A stretch of DNA of 6,713 nt from Deltaproteobacteria bacterium (GTDB taxonomy: Bacteria; Desulfobacterota; Binatia; UBA9968), in NCBI GenBank assembly GCA_005878685.1, contig VBLN01000092.1:1-6713 (forward strand). The letters run 5' to 3'. The notes under the pieces are model-generated. The model saw only the letters and a program-made list of their open reading frames with translations, made no database searches and was not told where the DNA came from. How positions within the stretch are numbered: the first letter of the stretch is position 1; each line of letters starts with the position of its first letter. A program made the position numbers and the translations under genes. Shown here in pieces: positions 1 through 6,385 of the stretch.

Positions 1-315
1 AACGAGGCGATTGCGAGAAAATTTATCCTAGCTTATGTTGAGGGCATGCAGCGCTATCGAACCGACCGTGCCTTCACGGCAAGAGTTCAGCAGGAATACA
101 GCGGGCTCTCGGATTTGAGCATCGCGGAGGAGACTTATGATCTGGGTCAAGCTGGGATGCCGAAGGTACCCTATCCAGTAGTGCACGGGCTTCGAGCGCT
201 GCTACAGTTCTTGGCCAAGGAATTGCCGGAGGCAAAAAACGCGGATGTAAGTCAGTTTGTGGATGATCGTTTCGTCCGTGAGGCGGAGAAACAAGTAACT
301 ATGGCTTCGGCCTGA
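1..315 (+). CDS. ABC transporter substrate-binding protein, NMT1/THI5-like (3' end only)
   Basis: The reading frame is open from the first base and ends in TGA at 313-315, so about 104 C-terminal residues are visible and the start lies upstream. The visible part is a helical C-terminal lobe. It opens with NEAIARKFILAYVEGM, the segment where periplasmic binding proteins of the NMT1/THI5/SsuA type have a helix reading roughly 'v..fl.A..eg', then a stretch around TYDLGQAG and a final helix-rich tail (VSQFVDDRFVREAEKQ). The same order of elements closes the complete binding protein at 2061-3038, which supports the family call. Its role would be to capture a small solute outside the inner membrane for an ABC importer. 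No substrate can be inferred. It precedes the first TenA-like gene by only 23 bases, so it probably belongs to the same operon. An ATG at 46 is internal and not the start. Confidence 0.72.
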   Translation, partial: NEAIARKFILAYVEGMQRYRTDRAFTARVQQEYSGLSDLSIAEETYDLGQAGMPKVPYPVVHGLRALLQFLAKELPEAKNADVSQFVDDRFVREAEKQVTMASA

Positions 316-323
316 ATAGCTTC

Positions 324-331
324 AAAGGAGG
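324..331 (+). promoter_or_regulatory. Shine-Dalgarno sequence for the first TenA-like gene
   Basis: AAAGGAGG lies 7 bases before the ATG at 339. This near-perfect match to the 16S rRNA tail fixes the start of the gene and shows that it has its own strong ribosome binding site despite following the previous stop closely. Confidence 0.8.
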
Positions 332-338
332 CGCACTC

Positions 339-1046
339 ATGAAAGCACAAGAATGGCGACAGGAGCTGGGAAAATATGTCCGGGAACTTTTCCTTTCACC
401 GGAGATGGAACAATTCTACTCTCTTAAAGTCACACCAGAAAGGGGAAGACTCTACCTCTGCCAGCTTTGCCACTACGTTCGCCAGCGCCGCAACTATTGG
501 CCGCAGGTGGCCGCCAATTGCCCGGAAATGGAAGTGAAGCGCCGGATCATGTCCCATGAATATGAAGAGCTCGTGGAAGACGATTATTCATCCGTGGGCC
601 ATCTGGATCTGGTGTTCCGACAGGGGAAAGAATTGAACCTCACTCCGGAAGAGATATTGAACGCGCCCGCCCTTCCTTCTAGTAAAGCTGCGATCTACGG
701 CTGGTGGTGGATTGCGCGCCATCGTTTGTGGCAGGAGGCGCTCTCGGCGTCCACGATCTCCGAATGGATCAACGACGACCGGCTGCTCGGCGACATCGGC
801 GGCGGCAACTGCACTCACCTGGCAAAGAACTGGGAGCGGGATTTGGGATTCAAGCGGGAGCAGATGCCGAATTTCACCGCGCACAGCGTAGCCGACGTGA
901 AGCATTCCGACATGTTCCTCGACGTCCTGGAGCGATTTGTCCCCCGCGGAGCGGAAGAAAGCGTATTGAATACCGCCAGTGAATCGATGGAGCTCCACCG
1001 GGTCTTTTTTGGTGGCATGGCGGCTGCCATGACCCGCCTCCCCTGA
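339..1046 (+). CDS. TenA/PqqC-like heme-oxygenase-fold protein, putative non-heme iron oxidase (copy 1)
   Basis: This 235-residue protein is almost entirely helical and has the pattern of the TenA/THI-4/PqqC and 'iron-containing redox enzyme' group. Seen: an acidic stretch EELVEDD (residues 76-82) followed by H88, and near the C-terminus H182-x3-D186-x2-H189. Known: an H-x3-D-x2-H motif with an upstream Glu and His holds the iron in heme-oxygenase-like diiron oxidases such as SznF and CADD. The third-helix glutamate is less clear; E133 and E142 are candidates. Inference: it probably binds one or two irons and oxidises a small acid or amine with O2. It is unlikely to be a thiaminase, because no catalytic Cys can be placed at the TenA position, although C42, C45 and a Cys near residue 160 exist. 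The length fits the family. The start is fixed by the strong ribosome binding site at 324-331. It is followed after 10 bases by the bicupin gene. A PqqC-like cofactor-independent oxidase is the main alternative. Confidence 0.75.
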   Translation: MKAQEWRQELGKYVRELFLSPEMEQFYSLKVTPERGRLYLCQLCHYVRQRRNYWPQVAANCPEMEVKRRIMSHEYEELVEDDYSSVGHLDLVFRQGKELNLTPEEILNAPALPSSKAAIYGWWWIARHRLWQEALSASTISEWINDDRLLGDIGGGNCTHLAKNWERDLGFKREQMPNFTAHSVADVKHSDMFLDVLERFVPRGAEESVLNTASESMELHRVFFGGMAAAMTRLP

Positions 1047-1050
1047 GGAG
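1045..1050 (+). promoter_or_regulatory. Shine-Dalgarno sequence for the bicupin gene
   Basis: GAGGAG overlaps the stop codon of the preceding gene (TGA, 1044-1046) and lies 6 bases before the ATG at 1057, which suggests translational coupling of the two genes. Confidence 0.6.
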
Positions 1051-1056
1051 AAGAAC

Positions 1057-2064
1057 ATGAAGCTCGCGGAATTGGATCAGCATCTGGCGACGAAAAGTCT
1101 GGCCGGATTCTGGAAGACGCGCGTGCCGCTTCACTCGCCCGAGACCCCTTATCTTTGGAAATGGGACGATGTGCAGGACGGACTGCTGAAAGCCAAGGAT
1201 ACTATTGGGGTCGAGATGGCCGAGCGGCGCGCCATCCGGCTCATCAACCCCTATGCTCCGACAAACTCGACCTCGCGCACCCTGCAATTTACCTTCTCTA
1301 TCGTTAACCCCGGAGAGGTAGCGACGACCCACCGGCACAACATGGCGGCCATACGATTCGTGGTTCAAGGCAGCGGCGCTTATACGACGGTGGATGGGGA
1401 GCGCTTTCCCATGGAGGAGGGAGATCTGATCCTCACGCCCAATTGGACATGGCATGATCATTTCAATGGCGCCGACAAGCCCATCGTCTGGCTCGACGGT
1501 CTGGACGGTCCTCTGATCCAATCGTTTAACGCTCTTTTCTTCGAGATGTATGAGAAGGAGGTGCAGGCCCTCACTCGCAGCGAAGGGGAATCCACACGCA
1601 GGCTCGGTTTCGCTCGCTCCCCCAAGACGACCGGGAAAGAGCGCCAGGGAGTTCCATTTCGCTATAGCTGGAAGGAGACCTACGAGGCATTGAAGACCAT
1701 CGGCGGGACGGAAAACGATCCTTTCGACGGAGTTCTCCTCCGCTACGTGAATCCCGTGACGGGCGGCTTCACGCTCCCCACTATGTCTTGCGAAATACAG
1801 GCGCTCAAAGCGGGACTGAAAAGCCGAATGCACCGCCATACGAGCACCGCGCTGTATCATGTATTTCGCGGCCGCGGCCGGACGAAAGTAGGAGAGGGAT
1901 ATCTCGAATGGGAGAAGGGCGACTCGTTTGCCATTCCCCTCTGGCAATGGCACAGCCACGAAAACCTATCGGCAGAAGAGGCGATCCTCTTTTCCATGAA
2001 CGATCGGCCCGTTTTGGAGGCGCTTGAACTCTATCGCGAGGAGGAACGGAGTTCCACCGCATGA
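1057..2064 (+). CDS. Gentisate 1,2-dioxygenase-like bicupin
   Basis: This 335-residue protein has two cupin domains and is close in length to ring-cleaving gentisate, salicylate and 1-hydroxy-2-naphthoate dioxygenases (usually about 340-380). Domain 1 (about residues 80-160) carries H92-R-H94, the stretch RFVVQGSGAYTTVDGE, WTWH133DH and VWLDGLD, all hallmarks of gentisate 1,2-dioxygenase; H92, H94 and H133 are the expected Fe(II) ligands. Domain 2 (about residues 245-325) repeats the pattern with H259-R-H261, YHVFRGRGR and WQWH299SH, so a second metal site may be intact. Known members use Fe(II) and O2 to open a ring bearing hydroxyl and carboxylate groups, giving maleylpyruvate in the case of gentisate. 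No maleylpyruvate isomerase or fumarylpyruvate hydrolase is seen nearby, so the real substrate may not be gentisate. The protein is cytoplasmic with no signal peptide. The stop overlaps the next start (ATGA, 2061-2064). Confidence 0.85.
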   Translation: MKLAELDQHLATKSLAGFWKTRVPLHSPETPYLWKWDDVQDGLLKAKDTIGVEMAERRAIRLINPYAPTNSTSRTLQFTFSIVNPGEVATTHRHNMAAIRFVVQGSGAYTTVDGERFPMEEGDLILTPNWTWHDHFNGADKPIVWLDGLDGPLIQSFNALFFEMYEKEVQALTRSEGESTRRLGFARSPKTTGKERQGVPFRYSWKETYEALKTIGGTENDPFDGVLLRYVNPVTGGFTLPTMSCEIQALKAGLKSRMHRHTSTALYHVFRGRGRTKVGEGYLEWEKGDSFAIPLWQWHSHENLSAEEAILFSMNDRPVLEALELYREEERSSTA

Positions 2065-3038
2065 AGCTCCGGGCAAGGCGGCTGGTCATAGGAGCACTGT
2101 CTCTAGTTGTATTCTTACCAGCCGACACGCGGGGTCAGAGTCGAAAGTCTACCGAGAAGGTCAGGGTGACGGTTCCGGCGAAGTCGTTAACCTTCCTGCC
2201 ATTCTATTTCGGTCAGTCAAAGGGCATTTTCAACGAGGAGGCCATCGATCCCGAGCTGATTGTCATGCGACCGCCCCTCGGCATTGTCGCCTTAGAGGCG
2301 GGCGACGTCGCCTATTCGGCTGCGCCTGGAGTTGGGATGCGCGCCGCGCTAAAAGGCGCGCAGCTTAGAGTTGTCACTTTTGTGCAGACAAGGCTGAGCT
2401 TCAGCCTGCTCGGCCAGCCTGGAATGAATGAAAAGAGGATAAAGAGCGTGGGGGTAAGCGGCATCGGTTCAACAGCCCATTACGCCGCCCTCGCGGTCAT
2501 GAAGCGGCTCGGCCGCGGAGCTGCTGAAGACAGGGTCGTCTACATAACCACTAACACCACCGCCCAAAGCTATACATCCCTGGTCGGCAAAGTCGTCGAT
2601 GCCGCTATCCTGACGCCTCCGTACACTTCCATGGCGACCTTAGCGGGCTATGTGGATCTGGGCGATACCTTCGATGTGGGCGACGTGCAAGGCGGGCTGG
2701 TGACTACCGCCAGGCGCGTGCAGGAGGAGCGAGCACAGGTTAAGGCTGTTGTCCGGGCGCTTGTGCGCACGCTCGAATATATTTCCAGCCACGAAGATGA
2801 GGTGCTCGACTATCTGCAGCGGCAGTTTGGCCTCGACCGCCAGGTCGCAGCCGGCAGTTATGGAGTTATCAAGCGCGTCTTCAGCATGAACGGCGACATC
2901 GATGACGGTCTTTTAAAATCAGTGATCGAAAGGATGAAACAGGATAGCAAGATAAGCGAGGAGATCCCGGCCGGCCGCATCGTAGACCTCTCGGTGGTCC
3001 GCGAAGTTCAGTCCGACCTGAAGAGTAAGAGGAAGTGA
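2061..3038 (+). CDS. Exported ABC transporter substrate-binding protein, NMT1/THI5-like
   Basis: The product has 325 residues. The N-terminus is a signal peptide: basic residues (KLRARR), a hydrophobic run (residues 8-19, LVIGALSLVVFL) and a polar exit around residues 20-26, with no obvious lipobox cysteine. The mature part begins with a beta strand and the sequence LTFLPFYFGQSKGIFNEEAI, the typical opening 'lpfyvA...G.f..egl' of NMT1/THI5/SsuA-type binding proteins. It continues with a segment like 'al.aGdvdfa....' (LEAGDVAYSAAPG), GVSGIGSTAHYAA at the hinge, and VVDAAILTPPYT. Its role would be to bind a small, possibly aromatic, solute in the periplasm. No permease or ATPase gene is present in the window. 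It overlaps the bicupin gene by 4 bases and is followed by UbiD after one base, so the three genes are almost certainly co-transcribed. GAGGAGGA and CGGAG within 2038-2051 could serve as ribosome binding site. The ligand is unknown. Confidence 0.85.
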   Translation: MKLRARRLVIGALSLVVFLPADTRGQSRKSTEKVRVTVPAKSLTFLPFYFGQSKGIFNEEAIDPELIVMRPPLGIVALEAGDVAYSAAPGVGMRAALKGAQLRVVTFVQTRLSFSLLGQPGMNEKRIKSVGVSGIGSTAHYAALAVMKRLGRGAAEDRVVYITTNTTAQSYTSLVGKVVDAAILTPPYTSMATLAGYVDLGDTFDVGDVQGGLVTTARRVQEERAQVKAVVRALVRTLEYISSHEDEVLDYLQRQFGLDRQVAAGSYGVIKRVFSMNGDIDDGLLKSVIERMKQDSKISEEIPAGRIVDLSVVREVQSDLKSKRK

Positions 3039-3039
3039 A

Positions 3040-4518
3040 ATGCAGAGTTTCAACCCTTCCGTAGTATCCGACAAAGAGGGCGTCCTCCGACCGTACAAGG
3101 ATCTGCGCGAATGGCTCGGCATCGTGAAAGAGATGGGGGAGCTTAAGGTCGTCCATGGCGCGGATCCGAATTTGGAGATCGCCGCCATAACCGAGCTGGT
3201 TCGATTGGAAAGCCAGGAGAAACCGGCCCTCCTCTTCGATCAGATCAAGGGGTACGCCCCGGGCTACCGAGTTTTGACCGGCATCATCAATACCATCCGA
3301 CGTCTGGCCCTGATGACCAACATGCCGGTAGAAGAGAATGTCGAGATCTTTGTGCGGCGCTGGAAAGATCGACTGAAAGAGCTTCGCTTGATCCCGCCCC
3401 GCTACGTACAGGACGGCCCTATTCTGGAAAACGTTAAAGCGGACGGCGAGATCGACCTGCGCCAATTTCCCACGCCGATCTGGCACGAGCGCGACGGCGG
3501 CCACTACATCGGCACCGCGAGTGTTACGATCACGACGGATCCCAGCCGGGATTGGGTTAATTTAGGAACGTATCGCAACATGATCCACGATCGGGACGTC
3601 GTCGGGTTCTACGCTTCTCCGGGAAAACATGGTCGGATTCACAGAGAGATGTTTTGGCGCGAAGGAAAGCCCTGTCCTGTGGTTGTGACATTCGGCCAGG
3701 ACCCGGTGCTCTTCCACGCGGCCTCCAGCTTCGATGTCCCTTCGGGCGCGTCCGAGCTCGATCTTGCGGGCGCGATCAAGGGTGAGCCGATCGAGGTGAT
3801 ACGAGGAGAGGTGACAGGGCTTCCTATTCCGGCGCATGCGGAGATTGCCATCGAAGGTGAATGTCCGGCGGACGGTTGGGTGCAGGAAGGGCCTTTCGGC
3901 GAGTTCACCGGCTACTATGCCTCCGGGGCGAGACCGGAGCCGATTATCCGGGTGAAGCGCCTCTATTATCGCAACGATCCGATCATTACCGGCTGCCCGC
4001 CCGCGCGGCCCCCAGCGGAATCGACCTTCGCCCGTTCCCCGCTTAAGTCCGCGGCCGTGTGGAACACTCTGGAAAGCACCGGGTTGACCGGCATCCGCGG
4101 CGTCTGCATGCATCCGGTGGGCTCGACTTACTTTTTTACTGTTGTCTCGGTCAAACAAGCTTACGCCGGCCATGCCAAGCAAGCCGGAACACTTGCAGCC
4201 AGCGTTCGCGGCGCCGGCTACATGGCGCGCTTCGTGATCGTAGTCGACGAGGACATCGATCCCTTTAAACTGGAGGATGTACTTTGGGCCTTGGGCACCC
4301 GCTGCCACCCGCACCGGGACATCGATATCCTCAAGCGCACCTGGAGCGGCCCTCTGGATCCGATGATTCCGGCGGGGGAGCCCAGCCTTGCTTCGGTCGC
4401 CGTGATCGACGCCACCAAGCCCTGGGAGTGGAAAGAGGACTTTCCGCCCGCTATTACCTTCGATGAAGGCTTCATGCGGGAGACGTGGCAAAAATGGGCC
4501 AAGCTTCTCGGTCTGTGA
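3040..4518 (+). CDS. UbiD-family prenylated-FMN-dependent decarboxylase
   Basis: This 492-residue protein has the full length of the UbiD/Fdc family, which reversibly decarboxylates aromatic, heteroaromatic or alpha,beta-unsaturated acids using prenylated FMN, Mn2+ and K+. Every landmark is present: N174-LGTY-R179, H197 in GKHGRIH, E239 in SGASELDLAG, and E283-GPFG-E288. Measured from the arginine, these positions match as recalled the spacing in Aspergillus Fdc1 (N168, R173, H191, E233, E277, E282) with a constant offset of six. N, H and E are the metal ligands, and R-E-E is the catalytic network. The C-terminal part carries VIVVDEDIDPF and a DP-P segment, shared with the partial gene at 6386-6713. 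The protein is cytoplasmic. Its start one base after the previous stop, with AGAGGA at 3028-3033, indicates a tight operon. UbiX, which makes the cofactor, is not in the window. It may act on a ring acid and not in ubiquinone synthesis, since the neighbours are catabolic; the substrate is unknown. Confidence 0.93.
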   Translation: MQSFNPSVVSDKEGVLRPYKDLREWLGIVKEMGELKVVHGADPNLEIAAITELVRLESQEKPALLFDQIKGYAPGYRVLTGIINTIRRLALMTNMPVEENVEIFVRRWKDRLKELRLIPPRYVQDGPILENVKADGEIDLRQFPTPIWHERDGGHYIGTASVTITTDPSRDWVNLGTYRNMIHDRDVVGFYASPGKHGRIHREMFWREGKPCPVVVTFGQDPVLFHAASSFDVPSGASELDLAGAIKGEPIEVIRGEVTGLPIPAHAEIAIEGECPADGWVQEGPFGEFTGYYASGARPEPIIRVKRLYYRNDPIITGCPPARPPAESTFARSPLKSAAVWNTLESTGLTGIRGVCMHPVGSTYFFTVVSVKQAYAGHAKQAGTLAASVRGAGYMARFVIVVDEDIDPFKLEDVLWALGTRCHPHRDIDILKRTWSGPLDPMIPAGEPSLASVAVIDATKPWEWKEDFPPAITFDEGFMRETWQKWAKLLGL

Positions 4519-4542
4519 CGAATTGTTATCACTCAGATTAAC

Positions 4543-4550
4543 GGAGGTGA
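4543..4550 (+). promoter_or_regulatory. Shine-Dalgarno sequence for the DHDPS-family gene
   Basis: GGAGGTGA is a perfect eight-base match to the 16S rRNA tail, and its GGAGG core lies 6 bases before the ATG at 4554. It fixes the start and suggests strong translation. The 35-base gap after the UbiD stop shows no terminator-like hairpin. Confidence 0.8.
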
Positions 4551-4553
4551 ACT

Positions 4554-5483
4554 ATGGAGACTAACACGCAACTTGAAGGCATTCTCATCCCCATGCCCAC
4601 GGCGTTTAAAGAGGACGGCGCCGTGGATGAGAGCGGCGTCGACGCCTTGGTCGACTTTTACATCGCCGCCGGCGTGCAGGGCTTCTTTGCTTTGGGCACC
4701 CATGGTCAGGGAATGGTGATGGAGATCGACGAGAGGAAGAGTGTGGCCGAGAGAATGGTCCGCCGGGCGCGGGGGAAAGTTCCCATCGTGTTGCACATCG
4801 GGACGGCGAATACCTACTCCTCCATAGAGCTCGCGCGCCATGGAGCCAGCCTCGGCGTGTATGCCCTGGCGGTGGTGCCTCCCTACTATTATCCGCACAA
4901 CGACTACGAGGTGTTTGCCCACTACAAGGCGATAGCGCAGGCGGTTCCCGGAACGCCGCTTTTCATCTACGACAATACCGAGACCACGCATGTTCACATC
5001 ACGCCGCCCAAGGTACTCAAGATTCAGGAGGCGATCTCCCCGGCTTGTACGCTCGCCGGCATCAAGGTCTCCTTCCTTCCCTTCGATGGCCTGCTCGGAT
5101 ATCTCTTTACCCTGCCACGGTCCATCGGCGTCTTTCCCGGCGGCATCTTTTCCCTCTACGCCGGCTATTCCCTGGGCGCGCGCGGCGCGATTCATCCCCC
5201 TTCCACTCCGTTTCCCGAACTCTGCGTCAAGATGTTCCTCAGCTTGAAAGAAGGAAAGCTTGAGGAGGCGCGAAGAGCGCACGACCAACTCGCCGCTGTG
5301 ATGCGGGTTGTCGCGCGTTTCATGCCGGAGCACGGGCGAGGTGTCTTCGGCGAGATCATGCGCTTAAGGGGACTTCCGGTGCGACGCTTTCCCCGCTGGG
5401 AGTGCGCTCCGTTGAGCAGCCAGGAGCGAGAGGCGCTGAAAAAGGGTCTGGTCGAGGCCGGGGTATCCCTACCCCTACCGTAG
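4554..5483 (+). CDS. Dihydrodipicolinate synthase-family lyase/aldolase
   Basis: This 309-residue (beta/alpha)8 class I lyase is of normal family length. Seen: opening GILIPMPTAFKEDGAVDESG, the oxo-acid binding loop G48-T-H-G-Q-G53, VVPPYYYP with tyrosines 111-113, Y139 in FIYDN, the Schiff-base lysine K171 in LAGIKVS, and PGGIFSLY after it. Known: members form an imine between this lysine and pyruvate or another 2-oxo acid and catalyse aldol addition, cleavage or dehydration; examples are DapA, NanA, KDG aldolase and trans-o-hydroxybenzylidenepyruvate hydratase-aldolase. The usual loop reads GTTGE; here the second Thr is His and the Glu is Gln, so true DapA activity is unlikely. Inference: next to a ring-cleaving bicupin and a UbiD it may release pyruvate from a ring-cleavage product. 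The C-terminal segment around RGLPVRRFPRWECAPLSSQE matches the family's closing helices. The start is set by the perfect ribosome binding site at 4543-4550. Confidence 0.88.
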   Translation: METNTQLEGILIPMPTAFKEDGAVDESGVDALVDFYIAAGVQGFFALGTHGQGMVMEIDERKSVAERMVRRARGKVPIVLHIGTANTYSSIELARHGASLGVYALAVVPPYYYPHNDYEVFAHYKAIAQAVPGTPLFIYDNTETTHVHITPPKVLKIQEAISPACTLAGIKVSFLPFDGLLGYLFTLPRSIGVFPGGIFSLYAGYSLGARGAIHPPSTPFPELCVKMFLSLKEGKLEEARRAHDQLAAVMRVVARFMPEHGRGVFGEIMRLRGLPVRRFPRWECAPLSSQEREALKKGLVEAGVSLPLP

Positions 5484-5522
5484 TGTCCTCCGTTCTGATA
5501 GCCGTTCCGGAAGGAGCGACAG

Positions 5523-5536
5523 AGGAGGAAGAGAGG
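5523..5536 (+). promoter_or_regulatory. Purine-rich ribosome binding region before a GTG start
   Basis: AGGAGG (5523-5528) and GAGAGG (5531-5536) precede the GTG at 5542. The second is spaced by 5 bases, the first by 13. Together they support GTG as start codon, since no ATG in frame lies between the previous stop and this point. Confidence 0.5.
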
Positions 5537-5541
5537 CAGCT

Positions 5542-6330
5542 GTGAGCAAGAGCGAGCCGTTAGATTGGGGCAAAAGATTGAGCCCGAATGAGGCCAGGGC
5601 CTACACCGAGGCTATCTGTGAGAAGATGCGGCGCCGCTGGCAGGAGAAGATCTTCAACGGACCGTTCATGCGCGAGCTGCGAGAAGGAAAACTCCCGCTG
5701 GAGACCATCCGTCTCTTTTGGCGACACTGGTACAGCTACCCGGTGGAGATCAACAATTTTCATCTCATCATCTACCAGAGACACATGGGCTTTTTCTCGC
5801 GCCACCCGGAGCTGCTGGCGCCGTATGTCGGCAAGATCAGCGACGAGCTCGTTAATCCGACCATTCCAGGGCACATCCAGGTGCTGATCCAGCAGGGCGA
5901 GGTCTTCGGCGTCAGCCGTGAAGAGATGGTTAACTGCGAGGTCTACGCTGAGTGCCGCGCCCTTACGGAATTCGCCAGAGGATTGGTTTATGAAGGGAGC
6001 ATGATCGAGTGGTGGGCACGTTCGTTGAATGAAGAGATGTTCGGCCACTGGGCGAAGCAATGGCGGCAAGCGCTGCTGGACAAATACGGATTCAAGGACG
6101 CGGACTTGCATTATTTCCGGGTTCACGAAGAGGCGGACCTCGAGGAGCACGAGGGAGGGCTCATGGCCCATGGTCAGGTGGCACAACTCGTCTTTCGAAA
6201 ACTTCTGGAAGACGGCCTGGTGTGGTCACGCCCGGGATGGGGTCCCGAGTATTGCTGCCTTACCAATGCCGATTATGTTGGCCTATTTCACGATGGAATT
6301 TATCGACACGCGAAAGCGGACGGCTTTTGA
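5542..6330 (+). CDS. TenA/PqqC-like heme-oxygenase-fold protein, putative non-heme iron oxidase (copy 2)
   Basis: This 262-residue all-helical protein starts at GTG. It opens with a family-typical helix (FMRELREGKLPLETIRLFWR, like 'f...l..G.L....i..f'). It then has DELV (residues 101-104) and H111, aligning with EELV and H88 of the first copy, and a helix with Y150, E151 and E156 that could give the third-helix glutamate. The C-terminal motif is H195-x3-D199-x3-H203 within FRVHEEADLEEHEGG. Known heme-oxygenase-like diiron oxidases such as SznF and CADD have H-x3-D-x2-H, so the last His is shifted by one here; H203 or a neighbouring acidic residue could still be a ligand. Inference: a small-molecule oxidase related to, but not a recent duplicate of, the protein at 339-1046. 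A TenA thiaminase role is unlikely without a recognisable catalytic cysteine. It lies 58 bases after the lyase gene and is the last + strand gene before a convergent neighbour. The reaction is unknown. Confidence 0.74.
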   Translation: MSKSEPLDWGKRLSPNEARAYTEAICEKMRRRWQEKIFNGPFMRELREGKLPLETIRLFWRHWYSYPVEINNFHLIIYQRHMGFFSRHPELLAPYVGKISDELVNPTIPGHIQVLIQQGEVFGVSREEMVNCEVYAECRALTEFARGLVYEGSMIEWWARSLNEEMFGHWAKQWRQALLDKYGFKDADLHYFRVHEEADLEEHEGGLMAHGQVAQLVFRKLLEDGLVWSRPGWGPEYCCLTNADYVGLFHDGIYRHAKADGF

Positions 6331-6385
6331 ATGTCCACCCGAAAGGGATCTTGCTAAAGTTTCAGAACGCGCCATCACCTACGCT
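6331..6385. other. Short convergent intergenic gap without a clear terminator
   Basis: These 55 bases separate the stop of the second TenA-like gene from the stop of the minus-strand UbiD gene. The only inverted repeat I see is a three-pair CCC-GAAA-GGG hairpin near 6337-6346 with no T-run, too weak to be called a terminator. Transcripts from either side may run into each other or end by another mechanism. Confidence 0.4.

Noticed and set aside
339..1046. Annotation as TenA thiaminase/aminopyrimidine aminohydrolase
   Set aside because: The fold is likely shared, but the H-x3-D-x2-H motif fits iron-binding relatives, no catalytic Cys can be placed with confidence, and no thiamine genes are nearby.
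874..1959. 361-codon open frame on the minus strand, antisense to the bicupin gene and the end of the first TenA-like gene
   Set aside because: The + strand frame encodes a clear gentisate dioxygenase-like protein with conserved motifs. The antisense product is rich in Arg, Gly and Pro, shows no domain I recognise and is typical of a shadow frame in GC-rich DNA.
3562..4491. 309-codon open frame on the minus strand inside the UbiD gene
   Set aside because: It lies wholly within a well-supported UbiD gene, has no recognisable motif and no convincing ribosome binding site.
4533..5333. 266-codon open frame on the minus strand inside the DHDPS-family gene
   Set aside because: It is opposite to a frame with all lyase motifs; its composition is that of a shadow frame.
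5484..5541. TTCCGGAA palindrome in the 58-base gap as a regulator site or terminator
   Set aside because: An eight-base palindrome is expected by chance, and there is no other promoter or terminator signal around it.
6337..6346. CCC-GAAA-GGG hairpin as a terminator
   Set aside because: It has only three pairs and no following T-run on either strand, so it is too weak.
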